Assembly: GCA_017795085.1 (NCBI GenBank)
Contig: CP051246.1
Location: forward strand, 1,738,514-1,802,513
Length of the DNA: 64,000 nt
Direction of reading: 5' to 3'
From: Salegentibacter sp.
GTDB lineage: Bacteria; Bacteroidota; Bacteroidia; Flavobacteriales; Flavobacteriaceae
Shown: positions 8,983 to 18,369 of the stretch, in pieces
Layout of the letters: each line of letters begins with the position of its first letter
Position numbering within the stretch: the first letter of the stretch is position 1
Position numbers and translations under genes: made by a program
The notes under the pieces: generated by a model
Database searches by the model: none
What the model saw: only the letters and a program-made list of their open reading frames with translations
Told to the model about the DNA's origin: nothing

Positions 8983-10383
8983 TTATTTTGATTTTACAAT
9001 TTGTGCCATTAATACTGCTTCTGTGGCTAGTTTTCCATTTACGTATGTATACCCCTGCATTTGGCAAATTCCGCGACGTATTGGTGCCAATAATTCCAAT
9101 TTAAAAATTAAAGTATCCCCAGGCTTTACCTGCTGCTTAAACCTTACATTATCAATTTTCATAAAATAGGTAAGGTAATTCTCAGGATCTGGTACCGATT
9201 TTAAGGCGAGTATCCCACCGGTTTGTGCCATAGCCTCAACCTGAAGAACACCAGGCATTACCGGTTTACCCGGAAAATGGCCTACAAAAAACGGCTCATT
9301 CATAGTAACGTTTTTCATACCTATGACCGTAGAATCAGTCAATTCAAAAATTTTATCTACCAATAAAAAAGGTGGACGGTGCGGAAGCGTATCCATTATA
9401 TCATTTACATCCATCAAGGGTTTTTGCTCCAGATCTATTTTAGGAACATTGCTACGGCGAGCAGCTTTAATAATTTTGGCCATTTTTTTCGCAAAATGAG
9501 TATTAACTTTATGCCCGGGTTTATTGGCAATTACTTTCCCTCGTATTCGGGTACCGATTAAAGCTAAATCACCCAAAACATCTAATAATTTATGCCGTGC
9601 CGCTTCATTAGGGTAATGCAGGGTTAAATTATCCAGAATTCCATTGGGTTTTACAGAAATCTCTTTACGATTAAAAGCTACGCGAAGTTTCTTCATCGTT
9701 TCTTCGCCCAATTCCTTATCTACATAAACAATAGCATTATTTAAATCGCCCCCTTTAATAAGCCCATGTTCTAATAAAGCTTCTAATTCGTGTAGAAAGC
9801 TAAAAGTACGGGCATTGGAAATTTTATCCCTAAAATCTGATAAGTGCTTTATAGACGCATTCTGAGTACCTAAAACTTTGGTACCAAAATCTACCATAGT
9901 AGTTACCTGATACTCCTCGGCCGGCATAACAATAATTTCACTACCTGATTCCTGATCGTGGTAAGAAATAACCTCATCTACTATATACTCATCCCTATCT
10001 GCCTCTTGAACTTCAATTCCTGCTTTTTCAAGAGCTTCCACAAAAAACTTTGAAGAACCATCCATAATTGGTGGTTCGGGTGCATCGAGTTCAATAATAA
10101 TATTATCAATTTCAAGCCCTACACAAGCAGCGAGAACATGCTCTGACGTATGGATCTTCACCCCGTTTTTTTCTAAATTAGTGCCGCGTTGGGTATCTAC
10201 CACATAAGCAACGTCGGCTTCAATTTGCGGACTTCCTTCCAAATCTACTCTTCGGAATAAATATCCGGTATGCTCTGGTGCCGGTTTAAAAGTTAAAGTA
10301 ACTTTTTGGCCGGTATGCAGACCTACGCCTTCTAAGGAAACCTCGTTTTTAATGGTTTGCTGTTTCGAGACTTTTTCAGCCAT
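8983..10383 (-). CDS. lpxC-fabZ: Bifunctional UDP-3-O-acyl-GlcNAc deacetylase / 3-hydroxyacyl-ACP dehydratase
   Basis: A 466-residue natural fusion. Residues 1-305 are LpxC, the zinc deacetylase committing to lipid A: zinc ligands His82 (HTSEH), His264 and Asp268 ([11 protein letters not shown]), and MDGSS at 108-112. Residues 320-466 are Fab[11 protein letters not shown] at 335-344, and a hot-dog active site with His369 ([11 protein letters not shown]) and Glu383. The fusion is well known in Bacteroidota and couples lipid A and fatty acid flux. The start overlaps the end of lpxD by 8 bp. Confidence 0.97.
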   Translation of the reverse strand: MAEKVSKQQTIKNEVSLEGVGLHTGQKVTLTFKPAPEHTGYLFRRVDLEGSPQIEADVAYVVDTQRGTNLEKNGVKIHTSEHVLAACVGLEIDNIIIELDAPEPPIMDGSSKFFVEALEKAGIEVQEADRDEYIVDEVISYHDQESGSEIIVMPAEEYQVTTMVDFGTKVLGTQNASIKHLSDFRDKISNARTFSFLHELEALLEHGLIKGGDLNNAIVYVDKELGEETMKKLRVAFNRKEISVKPNGILDNLTLHYPNEAARHKLLDVLGDLALIGTRIRGKVIANKPGHKVNTHFAKKMAKIIKAARRSNVPKIDLEQKPLMDVNDIMDTLPHRPPFLLVDKIFELTDSTVIGMKNVTMNEPFFVGHFPGKPVMPGVLQVEAMAQTGGILALKSVPDPENYLTYFMKIDNVRFKQQVKPGDTLIFKLELLAPIRRGICQMQGYTYVNGKLATEAVLMAQIVKSK

Positions 10384-11404
10384 CTTTATCTATTTTTTTC
10401 TTGAGTTGGTGTATTAAATCAACCGTTTTGGGTAAATTTTTAAAATGAATATAAGATTTATTATAATCGTGATAACCTAAAGCCGGAGTACCTTGTAATT
10501 TTTCTCCATCTTCTACATTTCTTCCTATCCCCGATTGCGCCTGGATACTCACGCGATCACCAATAGTTAAATGTCCGGCTATACCAACCTGCCCGCCAAT
10601 AAGGCAATTTTTTCCAATTTTTGTAGAACCGGCAATACCTGTTTGAGCTGCAATAGCGGTATTCTCACCAATCTCAACATTATGGGCTATTTGAATTTGA
10701 TTATCAAGTTTTACTCCTTTACGGATAATAGTAGAACCTAAAGTAGCACGATCTATAGTTGTACCTGCACCAATTTCAACCTGGTCTTCAATAATTACAT
10801 TTCCTATTTGGGGAACCTTTGAATAAGTACCGTCATCTCCCGGACTAAACCCAAAACCATCAGCACCAACAATAACGCCACTATGAAGAAAACAGTTGCT
10901 CCCTATAACACATTCTGAATAAATCTTTACCCCGGGAAATATTACTACATCATCTCCTACTTTTACATTATCCCCAAGATAGGCATTGGGATAAATTTTT
11001 ACCCGGTCCCCGATTTCTACATTTTTACCGATATAAGCAAATGCCCCTAAATAAAGCGCTTCGCCATATTTAACATTTTCATCGATATAACTTGGATTTT
11101 CAATACCCGATTTACTAAGCTTCACCTGGTTATAATATTCTAAAAGCGTAGAAAAAGCTTTATAGGCATCTTTTACTTTTATCAAAGTGGTATTAACAGG
11201 CTGCTCGGCTTTAAAGTCATGATTAACTATGGTAACCGAGGCATTGGTTTTATAAATATAAGAGGTATACTTTGGATTGCTTAAAAAAGTAAGCGATCCC
11301 TCTTCCCCTTCTTCAATTTTCGAAAGTTCAGAAACTTTAGCTTCAGGATTGCCTTCAATCTCCCCTTCTAAAATCTCTGCTATTTGTGCTGCGGTAAATT
11401 TCAT
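10376..11404 (-). CDS. lpxD: UDP-3-O-(3-hydroxyacyl)glucosamine N-acyltransferase
   Basis: A 342-residue enzyme of lipid A synthesis transferring a second hydroxyacyl chain to the glucosamine nitrogen. The N-terminal uridine-binding domain (1-100) is followed by hexapeptide repeats and a C-terminal helix ([15 protein letters not shown]). The catalytic His lies in [14 protein letters not shown], as in E. coli LpxD. It overlaps lpxC-fabZ by 8 bp and follows the HD gene by 24 nt. This is the canonical copy; a shorter paralogue is at 6512-7444. Confidence 0.96.
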   Translation of the reverse strand: MKFTAAQIAEILEGEIEGNPEAKVSELSKIEEGEEGSLTFLSNPKYTSYIYKTNASVTIVNHDFKAEQPVNTTLIKVKDAYKAFSTLLEYYNQVKLSKSGIENPSYIDENVKYGEALYLGAFAYIGKNVEIGDRVKIYPNAYLGDNVKVGDDVVIFPGVKIYSECVIGSNCFLHSGVIVGADGFGFSPGDDGTYSKVPQIGNVIIEDQVEIGAGTTIDRATLGSTIIRKGVKLDNQIQIAHNVEIGENTAIAAQTGIAGSTKIGKNCLIGGQVGIAGHLTIGDRVSIQAQSGIGRNVEDGEKLQGTPALGYHDYNKSYIHFKNLPKTVDLIHQLKKKIDKDG

Positions 11405-11428
11405 TCTGGCAAAAGTAAAAAAATTGCT

Positions 11429-12658
11429 TTAATGTTTAACCTTAGGGTAACATATATAGTATTTCACTACTGTTTTAGAGAGCGCTTTAAGGTTTAACTG
11501 GTCAGAAACTTTAGCTACATCACTAATTTTCCCGTTTTTATGCAAAATGTTAATATTGTCTTTTTCCCGTTTATAGGCCAGGTTGGCAATTTCTCCTGAA
11601 AACACAAAATAAGCCGCTTCTTTTTCACTTAAACCATACTGACTCTTTGTTTGTGAAAGATGTTTTTGTAATTTTTCTGTTGAAGGTTTCTTCTTTTTAA
11701 TTTTCACTTTCAGCAGTTCGCGATTAATAATCATTTTACATAAATTACTCAGTACAAAATCATTACTTTGTTGCCACTCCTTCATTGCCATTACAATATC
11801 GTAATCATCTAAACGGGCAAAAACCTCCAAAGTTTTAGCAGAAAATTTATCACGGGTTACCTTATTATTCAAAAAGTAAATAAGAGCGGTACTCGCATTT
11901 AGCTTTTCCCCTTCTTCTATTAATTCTTTGGCACGCTTTAAAACCCTTATTAGCAACTGCTCGGCCACAAGGCTTGTTTTATGCAAATATACCTGCCAGT
12001 ACATTAACCGGCGTGCTACTAGAAATTTTTCTACAGAATAAATACCTTTTTCTTCAACTACCAACTGGTTATTAACCACATTAAGCATGGTAATAAGCCG
12101 CTCGCTATTAATATTTCCTTCAGCAACACCCGTGTAAAAACTATCGCGCTTCAGGTAGTCCAACCTATCCATATCAAGCTGACTGGAGACCAGCTGATTC
12201 AGGAATTTCTTTTCATAGGTACCCTTAAAGATTTGCAATGCCAGCGTTAAACTTTGGTTAAATTCAGCATTGATTTCCTCCATAAAAAGCAATGATATAC
12301 TTTCGTGGTCAATCCCTTCTACAATGCTGTGTTCCATAGCATGAGAGAACGGACCATGGCCTATATCGTGTAACAAAATTGTAATTTGCAGAGCTTCGGC
12401 TTCGGCTTCAGAAATTTCAACGCCTTTATGCCGTAAAATGCTAATAGCTTTTTGCATTAAATGAACACATCCCAGGGCATGGTGAAACCGCGTATGGTGC
12501 GCTCCGGGATAAACCAAATAGGAAAGCCCCATTTGGGAAATTCGGCGCAAACGCTGAAAATAAGAATGTTCAATAAGGTTGAAGATCAGCTGACTTGGAA
12601 TGGTAATAAACCCGTAAATAGGGTCGTTTAATATTTTGAGTTTGTTTTGTGATGCCAA
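11429..12658 (-). CDS. HD-domain phosphohydrolase (dGTPase-like superfamily)
   Basis: A 409-residue HD-superfamily protein. His60 in TRFHHALG, the pair His97-Asp98 in LLHDIGHGPFSH, and a distal Asp in SQLDMDRLDYL form the expected metal site, as in SAMHD1/dGTPase-like proteins. The likely role is nucleotide triphosphate or phosphate ester hydrolysis; the substrate is unknown. The start is a TTG codon: an in-frame TAA lies six nt upstream, so no ATG upstream is possible, and the next residues match the start of the domain. It probably heads the lpxD-lpxC/fabZ-lpxA-efp operon. Confidence 0.88.
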   Translation of the reverse strand: MASQNKLKILNDPIYGFITIPSQLIFNLIEHSYFQRLRRISQMGLSYLVYPGAHHTRFHHALGCVHLMQKAISILRHKGVEISEAEAEALQITILLHDIGHGPFSHAMEHSIVEGIDHESISLLFMEEINAEFNQSLTLALQIFKGTYEKKFLNQLVSSQLDMDRLDYLKRDSFYTGVAEGNINSERLITMLNVVNNQLVVEEKGIYSVEKFLVARRLMYWQVYLHKTSLVAEQLLIRVLKRAKELIEEGEKLNASTALIYFLNNKVTRDKFSAKTLEVFARLDDYDIVMAMKEWQQSNDFVLSNLCKMIINRELLKVKIKKKKPSTEKLQKHLSQTKSQYGLSEKEAAYFVFSGEIANLAYKREKDNINILHKNGKISDVAKVSDQLNLKALSKTVVKYYICYPKVKH

Positions 12659-12681
12659 GCCTTAATTTATTTAATTTAAAA

Positions 12682-12689
12682 CAAATATA
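12682..12689 (-). promoter_or_regulatory. Bacteroidota-type promoter (-7 box) for the HD/lpx operon
   Basis: Minus-strand TATATTTG matches TAnnTTTG and ends 23 nt before the TTG start of the HD gene. This would drive the HD, lpxD, lpxC-fabZ, lpxA and efp run. The -33 element is not clear. Confidence 0.5.
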
Positions 12690-12806
12690 CATATATGAAA
12701 TGAGCATAAATAAATTTATAGGGTACAAGAGAGAATAAATGCTAAAAGACCAAACAATACTCTAATTTATTTATGAATTTTCAGAAATATAAAACCAAAC
12801 ATTCCA

Positions 12807-14363
12807 ATGAGTAAAATAAAAATATTGTGGGTTGATGACGAGATAGATTTATTGAAACCCCACATTCTTTTTCTGGAAACTAAAGATTATGAAGTAATTA
12901 CTGCCAAAAGTGGTACCGAAGCATTAGAACAGGTTGAAGAACAGAGTTTCGACATTGTTTTTTTAGATGAAAACATGCCCGGACTCACCGGCCTGGAAAC
13001 CCTCTCTGAGCTAAAGGAAAAACGTGAAAACCTCCCGGTGGTAATGATTACCAAAAGTGAGGAAGAATATATTATGGAGGAAGCTATTGGCTCAAAAATA
13101 GCCGATTACCTTATAAAACCGGTAAATCCAAATCAGATTTTACTGAGTATCAAAAAAAATCTCGATCATTCGCGGTTAATTTCAGAAAAAACCATGTCTA
13201 ACTATCAGCAGGAATTTCGAAAAATTGCTATGGACATGGCCCAGGTTAATTCCTTTGAAGAATGGACTGAATTATACCAGCGTTTAATTTACTGGGAACT
13301 TCAATTAGAAACTATTGAAGACAGCGGTATGTTTGAAATCCTGGAATCGCAAAAGCAGGAAGCCAACACCCAGTTTTGTAAATTCGTTGATAAAAATTAC
13401 CCGGAATGGTGTAAGAAAGAAAAAACCAATGATGCCCCGGTGATGTCTCACACGGTTTTTAAAGAAAAAGTAATTCCTGAAATTTCAAAAAAACAGCCCA
13501 CTTTAATGGTCGTGATTGATAATTTACGCTACGACCAGTGGAAAGCTTTTGAGCCCGTAGTAAGCAATTACTACAAAAAAAACGAAGAATCACCTTTTTA
13601 CAGTATCCTGCCTACAGCCACACAATATGCCAGAAACGCCATGTTCTCGGGCTTAATGCCAAGTGAAATGGAAAAACTTTTTCCTAAATATTGGAAAAAC
13701 GATACCGACGAAGGCGGGAAAAATAATTATGAAGCTGAATTCCTCGAAGAACAACTCAAAAGGCTTGGTTTAAATATTAAACACGAATACCATAAAATCA
13801 CCAACTTAAAATCAGGAAAAAAACTTGTAGAAAACTTTAAATCACAAAAAGAAAACGACCTTACCGTGGTGGTATATAATTTTGTTGATATGCTTTCCCA
13901 TTCTAAAACTGAAATGGAAGTGATAAAGGAACTGGCTTCCAACGATAAATCGTATCGCTCTTTAACCCATAGTTGGTTTAAAAATTCACCTTTACTTGAA
14001 ATTATTCAGCAGGCTCAGCAACTTGGTTTTAAACTTATTATCACTACCGACCATGGAACGATTAACGTAAAAAACCCATCAAAAGTAATTGGAGATAAAA
14101 ACACCAGTTTAAATTTAAGGTATAAAACCGGAAAAAGTTTGACTTATGAAGAAAAGGATGTGTTGGCCGCCCAAAACCCAAAAAGCCTACACCTTCCCAC
14201 TATTAACATGAGTAGCTCTTTTATCTTTGCCAAAGGAGATTTATTCTTTGCTTATCCTAACAATTACAATCATTATGTTGGTTATTTCAGGAATACCTAT
14301 CAGCACGGCGGGGTTTCCCTTGAGGAAATGATTATCCCTTTTGTGGTTATGGATCCTAAATAA
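12807..14363 (+). CDS. porX: PorX-type response regulator with PglZ phosphatase-superfamily domain
   Basis: A 518-residue protein. Residues 1-120 are a CheY-like receiver: acidic pair Asp10-Asp11, phosphoacceptor Asp54 (VFLDENMPG), Thr82 and Lys104. The C-terminal half is a PglZ / alkaline phosphatase superfamily domain with Asp238 (VVIDNLRYDQW), candidate nucleophile Thr270/Thr272 (LPTATQYARNAMFSG), TTDHG and a final QHGG histidine. This is the architecture of PorX, which with PorY controls type 9 secretion genes in Porphyromonas gingivalis. The partner kinase is not in the window. It is a single-gene unit ending at the hairpin 14421-14454. Confidence 0.93.
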   Translation: MSKIKILWVDDEIDLLKPHILFLETKDYEVITAKSGTEALEQVEEQSFDIVFLDENMPGLTGLETLSELKEKRENLPVVMITKSEEEYIMEEAIGSKIADYLIKPVNPNQILLSIKKNLDHSRLISEKTMSNYQQEFRKIAMDMAQVNSFEEWTELYQRLIYWELQLETIEDSGMFEILESQKQEANTQFCKFVDKNYPEWCKKEKTNDAPVMSHTVFKEKVIPEISKKQPTLMVVIDNLRYDQWKAFEPVVSNYYKKNEESPFYSILPTATQYARNAMFSGLMPSEMEKLFPKYWKNDTDEGGKNNYEAEFLEEQLKRLGLNIKHEYHKITNLKSGKKLVENFKSQKENDLTVVVYNFVDMLSHSKTEMEVIKELASNDKSYRSLTHSWFKNSPLLEIIQQAQQLGFKLIITTDHGTINVKNPSKVIGDKNTSLNLRYKTGKSLTYEEKDVLAAQNPKSLHLPTINMSSSFIFAKGDLFFAYPNNYNHYVGYFRNTYQHGGVSLEEMIIPFVVMDPK

Positions 14364-14420
14364 TAAAAATGAAATCAATGGCTAATAATTTTTCGCATAT
14401 ATAGATACAGTTTTTTATTG

Positions 14421-14460
14421 AAAGTCCGTTAGGTAATTTATTACAACGGACTTTCTTATT
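14421..14460 (+). terminator. Rho-independent terminator after porX
   Basis: AAAGTCCGTT and AACGGACTTT form a perfect 10-bp stem around a 14-nt loop, followed by a T-rich stretch. Confidence 0.8.
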
Positions 14461-14539
14461 TCTATGCTATTGATTAGAAGTGAAATATAATTTTTTATAT
14501 AAAAACCCATATCTTTACCCAGCCCAAATCAGTTTTTAT

Positions 14540-14944
14540 ATGCCAATAACCTACGATTTATCGCAAATTGATAAAGCAGTATCCTATATTCTTAAAAATG
14601 CCCAAAGCAAAACCCTCTTATTCTCAGGTGAAATGGGAGCCGGTAAAACTACCTTGATCAAGGCTTTGGTTAAAGCCCTGGGTAGCAACGACCGGGTTTC
14701 AAGCCCTACCTTTTCGCTTGTAAATGAATACCAGGGGCCAAATGAATCAATTTACCATTTCGATTTTTACAGATTAGAAAGTGAAGAAGAAGCCCTGGCT
14801 ATAGGCTTAGATGAGTATTTAGCAACCGATAATTGGAATTTAGTCGAATGGCCAGAAAAAATTAATAATTTACTTCAGGGTTACGGACAGAAATTGGAAA
14901 TTAAAATTGGTAAAGAAAATCAGAGAATATTATACATAGAATAA
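14540..14944 (+). CDS. tsaE: tRNA threonylcarbamoyladenosine synthesis ATPase TsaE
   Basis: A P-loop ATPase that with TsaB, TsaC and TsaD makes the t6A modification of ANN-decoding tRNAs. With the start chosen here it has 134 residues. Walker A is GEMGAGKTT (30-38), and the conserved HFDFYRLES and LVEWPEKI segments follow. I chose the ATG at 14540 because the upstream in-frame extension (from 14480) is unlike the family and a promoter-like TATCTTTA box ends 20 nt before this ATG, within the extension. It lies between the porX terminator and the alanine-dehydrogenase-like gene. Confidence 0.93.
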   Translation: MPITYDLSQIDKAVSYILKNAQSKTLLFSGEMGAGKTTLIKALVKALGSNDRVSSPTFSLVNEYQGPNESIYHFDFYRLESEEEALAIGLDEYLATDNWNLVEWPEKINNLLQGYGQKLEIKIGKENQRILYIE

Positions 14945-15009
14945 TCAATCAGTTTGTATTGAGGTAATCGAATATAGCTATTTTTATAGTTCACTTTTAT
15001 TTTTAGGTC

Positions 15010-15088
15010 TTAGCAAGGTTTACAACCAACAATCTTTGGAAGAGGCCCGGGCCAACCCACTCGCGAAAATCAATTTTAAACTTGCTAA
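15010..15088 (+). other. Intergenic inverted repeat with GC-rich core, possible structured RNA
   Basis: TTAGCAAG (15010-15017) and CTTGCTAA (15081-15088) are exact inverted repeats enclosing the self-complementary GGCCCGGGCC and an otherwise GC-rich stretch. It lies in the 212-nt gap between tsaE and the alanine-dehydrogenase-like gene. No T-run follows the outer stem directly, so it is not a simple terminator. Low confidence that it is functional. Confidence 0.3.
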
Positions 15089-15156
15089 CTTTTAAAATGT
15101 TTAATATTCCTAAAAATAGTTGTAATTTTCTTCTTTAAAGTTTTATATCAACCAAT

Positions 15157-16356
15157 ATGGCTAAACAGGTTTCACCTTTTACTAAAGAACAGCTTATACC
15201 GCAGGAAGAAACCCTGGAAATTTTAAAAAACAAGGGGAAATTATTTATCGGGCTTCCTAAAGAAACTTCTTATCAGGAAAAACGTATTTGCCTTAGCCCT
15301 GATGCGGTAGCTGCAATAACAGCCCACGGGCATAGAGTTATGATGGAATCCGGGGCTGGCCAATGGGCACGTTTTAGCGATAAAGATTATTCCAATGCAG
15401 GGGCTGAAATCACTAATGACACTAAAAAAGTATTTTCCTGTCCTACTATTTTAAAGGTTGAACCGCCAAGTACGGAAGAATTAGATCTTATCAATCCGCA
15501 AACCATACTTATTTCAGCCCTTCAGCTTAAAACCCAATGTAAAGAATATTTTCAAAAATTAGCCAGTAAACGCATTACCGCTCTGGGATTTGAATTTATT
15601 CGGGATGAAGATGGAAGTTACCCAATTGTAAAAGCCCTTAGCGAGATTGCGGGTACGGCTTCGGTTTTAATCGCATCTGAAATTATGAGCAATCATAAAC
15701 AAGGAAACGGTTTGATGTTTGGCAATATTAGTGGTGTTCCGCCTATTGAGGTAGTGATTTTAGGTGCCGGGACGGTTGGCGAATTCGCCGCTCGTTCCTC
15801 TCTTGGCCTGGGTGCCAGCATAAAGTTATTTGACAGTTCGCTTACCAAATTACGAAATATTCAATCAAACCTGGGACAAACTTTTTACACCTCTACTATT
15901 CAGCCTAAAAATTTGAGCAAAGCCATAAAACGCTGCGACGTACTTATAGGGGCAGTTCGGGGGAAAAACCGCTCGCCTGTGCTAATAACCGAAGAAATGG
16001 TGGGTACTATGAAACGCGGTGCGGTGATTATTGATGTGAGTATTGATATGGGTGGATGTGTGGAAACCAGTGAAATAACCACTCACGATAATCCCATTTT
16101 CACCAAATATAACGTGATTCATTATTGCGTACCCAATATTCCTTCACGTTATGCAAGGTCTTCATCGCTTTCCATCAGTAATATTTTCACACCTTACCTT
16201 TTGCATATTGCCGAAGAAGGCGGATTGGAAAACACACTTAGATTTGATAAAGGTTTGCGAAATGGTTTGTACTTTTACCACGGAATTTTAACCAATAAAT
16301 CTATAGCCGACTGGTTTGATCTTTCGTACCGGGATATTAACCTTTTGATATTTTAA
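15157..16356 (+). CDS. Alanine dehydrogenase / PNT-family protein (divergent)
   Basis: A 399-residue member of the alanine dehydrogenase / pyridine nucleotide transhydrogenase family. The N-terminal AlaDh/PNT part has GLPKETSYQEKRICLSP, a variant of GVPKEIKNNENRVALTP with Arg43 kept, and the substrate-lysine-like LKVEPP (Lys100). The NAD-binding motif GAGTVGEFAA starts at about residue 203. The histidine found in the YLHLA segment of true alanine dehydrogenases appears to be Gln123 (ISALQLKTQ), so the reductive amination of pyruvate is not assured. Flavobacterial genomes usually label this gene ald. The DUF4258 gene follows by 24 nt. Confidence 0.8.
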   Translation: MAKQVSPFTKEQLIPQEETLEILKNKGKLFIGLPKETSYQEKRICLSPDAVAAITAHGHRVMMESGAGQWARFSDKDYSNAGAEITNDTKKVFSCPTILKVEPPSTEELDLINPQTILISALQLKTQCKEYFQKLASKRITALGFEFIRDEDGSYPIVKALSEIAGTASVLIASEIMSNHKQGNGLMFGNISGVPPIEVVILGAGTVGEFAARSSLGLGASIKLFDSSLTKLRNIQSNLGQTFYTSTIQPKNLSKAIKRCDVLIGAVRGKNRSPVLITEEMVGTMKRGAVIIDVSIDMGGCVETSEITTHDNPIFTKYNVIHYCVPNIPSRYARSSSLSISNIFTPYLLHIAEEGGLENTLRFDKGLRNGLYFYHGILTNKSIADWFDLSYRDINLLIF

Positions 16357-16380
16357 ACCACGGTTTTTTAATTTTTTTCA

Positions 16381-16761
16381 ATGAAACTTATTCACCGAAT
16401 AGGATTTTTTTCCGTTGGACTATTTTTCGGAATTATAATTTTGTTTTTTTTCCTTGGCGGGAAAAAAGCCTCCTGCGATTACACCCCCAATGCCAGGGTT
16501 TTAAAAAATATAAAGACAAAAGAACGGTTTTTTTCTCCTGAGGCTTTAACTTATTTTAGAACAAATAAGCTTGATACTGCTTTGGTTTCAGGAGTTCTGG
16601 AAAACGGTAACGTAGATTTCAGCAAAAGTAATACCGAGGGTACCCCATGTAATATTTACTTTATCTCTGATGAAATTGAAGGTAAAACCCTCGAACTCGA
16701 AGTAGAAAACTGCGATAGTCTGGCCACTTTTCAAAAAGCAAAATTCATTAGTTTAAACTAA
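16381..16761 (+). CDS. DUF4258-like membrane-anchored protein
   Basis: A 126-residue protein with one N-terminal membrane segment (about residues 7-27, ending GGKKASCDY) and a short globular domain. The segment FFSPEALTYFRTNKLD and the beta-strand pattern (ALVSGVLENGNVDF, CNIYFISDE, LELEVENCD) resemble DUF4258. There are three cysteines outside the membrane segment that could form disulfides. No function is known. It lies 24 nt after the alanine-dehydrogenase-like gene and ends at a strong hairpin, so they are likely cotranscribed. Confidence 0.7.
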   Translation: MKLIHRIGFFSVGLFFGIIILFFFLGGKKASCDYTPNARVLKNIKTKERFFSPEALTYFRTNKLDTALVSGVLENGNVDFSKSNTEGTPCNIYFISDEIEGKTLELEVENCDSLATFQKAKFISLN

Positions 16762-16770
16762 ACTACTATA

Positions 16771-16808
16771 TAAGTTAATGGCCAATATTAATATTGACCA
16801 TTAACTTA
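16771..16808 (+). terminator. Strong hairpin terminator after the DUF4258 gene
   Basis: Two 19-nt arms starting TAAGTTAATGG and ending CCATTAACTTA pair at 18 of 19 positions with no loop to speak of (a near-perfect palindrome). It can work on either strand and separates two convergent genes. Confidence 0.75.
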
Positions 16809-16903
16809 TTAAAAATCACCTCTGTTGGTCTTGCCACCGAGAGAAATAATTTGAAAAGCCTTAAGAAGATAGCCGTTGTATTTTCTTCCGGTTATCGAGT
16901 AAA

Positions 16904-17356
16904 CTATTCCAAAATCTGGGCGGTGTGTTCTTTGGTCTTCACCTTTTTTATCACTTCTTCTATCTTTCCTTCTTCATCAATAATAAAAGTAGTTCGGTGA
17001 ATTCCGTCGTATTCTTTACCCATAAACTTTTTAGGGCCCCAAACGCCATAAGCATTAATCACTTCCTTATCTTCATCAGCAAGTAATGGAAAAGGAAACT
17101 CATATTTATTCTTAAAATTACTTTGTCGTTTTTTTGTATCAGCACTAACGCCTACTATAGCATAGTCTTTTTCCTGAAACTGTTGCCAGTTGTCCCGTAA
17201 ATTACAGGCTTCAGCAGTACAACCTGGCGTACTGGCTTTGGGGTAAAAGAACAAAACCAATTTTTTACCCTTAAAATCAGATAATTGAATAATGTTTCCG
17301 TCTTGATCTTCAGTTTTAAAATCGGGAGCTTTGTCACCTGCTTTCAATGTTGTCAT
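16904..17356 (-). CDS. bcp: Thioredoxin-dependent thiol peroxidase (peroxiredoxin Q/Bcp)
   Basis: A 150-residue peroxiredoxin that reduces hydrogen and organic peroxides in the cytoplasm. The peroxidatic Cys46 is in YPKASTPGCTAEACNLRD with Thr43, and the second cysteine at Cys51 five residues later is typical of the atypical 2-Cys BCP subgroup. Length and the DFKTEDQDG start match the family. It is transcribed convergently with the DUF4258 gene and divergently from nth. Confidence 0.95.
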   Translation of the reverse strand: MTTLKAGDKAPDFKTEDQDGNIIQLSDFKGKKLVLFFYPKASTPGCTAEACNLRDNWQQFQEKDYAIVGVSADTKKRQSNFKNKYEFPFPLLADEDKEVINAYGVWGPKKFMGKEYDGIHRTTFIIDEEGKIEEVIKKVKTKEHTAQILE

Positions 17357-17486
17357 AATTCTTATTTTTGTATTTATTTTTCAACTTCGGATTTCGTATT
17401 CCGAAAGCTTAAAAGATAAGGTTTAAAAACTTCAAGGCAAAAATTGAAGTAAATCAAATCTCAATTATTGAGTAAAATTAAGCAAT

Positions 17487-18143
17487 ATGACCAAACCAGA
17501 AAAGGTACAATTCGTAATAGACACCCTAAATAAAATTTATCCGGAGATTCCAATTCCCCTAGATCATAAAGATCCTTATACGCTACTTATCGCTGTCTTA
17601 CTTTCAGCACAAAGTACCGATGTAAAAGTAAACCAGATTACCCCCGAGCTTTTTAAAATTGCCGATAACCCTTACGATATGGTAAAACTATCTGTAGAGG
17701 AAATAAGGGAAATTATAAAACCAGTGGGGCTTTCTCCCATGAAATCTAAAGGAATTTACGGTTTATCTGAAATTTTAATTGAAAAGTATAACAGACAGGT
17801 CCCTGCCGATTTTGAAGCTTTGGAATCCCTTCCTGCTGTTGGCCATAAAACAGCCAGTGTGGTAATGGCACAGGCTTTTAACGTACCTGCTTTTCCGGTA
17901 GATACACATATTCATCGTTTAATGTACCGATGGAACCTGAGTAATGGTAAAAACGTGACCCAAACCGAAAAAGATGCCAAGAGGCTTTTCCCGAGAGATT
18001 TATGGAATAAACTGCATCTTCAAATTATTTGGTATGGCCGACAATATTCTCCTGCCCGCGGCTGGAATTTAGAAAAAGATATTATTACCAAAACCATTGG
18101 CAGAAAGAGCGTGATTAAAGAGAAAATGAGAAACGGAAAATAG
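17487..18143 (+). CDS. nth: Endonuclease III-type DNA glycosylase lacking the iron-sulfur cysteines
   Basis: A 218-residue HhH-GPD glycosylase/AP lyase that would remove oxidised pyrimidines. The helix-hairpin-helix LESLPAVGHKTA holds catalytic Lys121, and Asp139 is in PVDTHIHR. The family usually ends with a C-X6-C-X2-C-X5-C loop that binds 4Fe-4S. Here the corresponding region (GRQYSPARGWNLEKD) has none, and there is no cysteine anywhere in the protein. The reading frame is intact to a natural stop and a terminator follows, so this is not a truncation. Substrate range is unknown. Confidence 0.9.
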   Translation: MTKPEKVQFVIDTLNKIYPEIPIPLDHKDPYTLLIAVLLSAQSTDVKVNQITPELFKIADNPYDMVKLSVEEIREIIKPVGLSPMKSKGIYGLSEILIEKYNRQVPADFEALESLPAVGHKTASVVMAQAFNVPAFPVDTHIHRLMYRWNLSNGKNVTQTEKDAKRLFPRDLWNKLHLQIIWYGRQYSPARGWNLEKDIITKTIGRKSVIKEKMRNGK

Positions 18144-18312
18144 TCATCGGAATAATTCCTAAAATTATCATTACACGCTTTTTAATAATTTATGCTACAT
18201 CAGTTAAGGCTATAATCCTGTCTGGCTTTTGTGAAATTTAGCTTTTAAGAAAAGTAATTCCTATACCTCCAGTTTAAAAATTCCCCCTTTTGGGACTCGG
18301 AGAGTTGCTAAA

Positions 18313-18343
18313 AAAAGACCTGCAGGCTAAAAACAGGTCTTTT
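18313..18343. terminator. Bidirectional terminator between nth and the 51-residue gene
   Basis: AAAAGACCTG and CAGGTCTTTT form a 10-bp stem; T-rich flanks are present on both strands, so it can end both convergent transcripts. Confidence 0.75.
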
Positions 18344-18369
18344 AAAGTTGTATAAATTTAGAAATCGAC

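Noticed and set aside
8983..10383. LpxC-FabZ as a novel fusion
   Set aside because: This fusion is well established in Bacteroidota.
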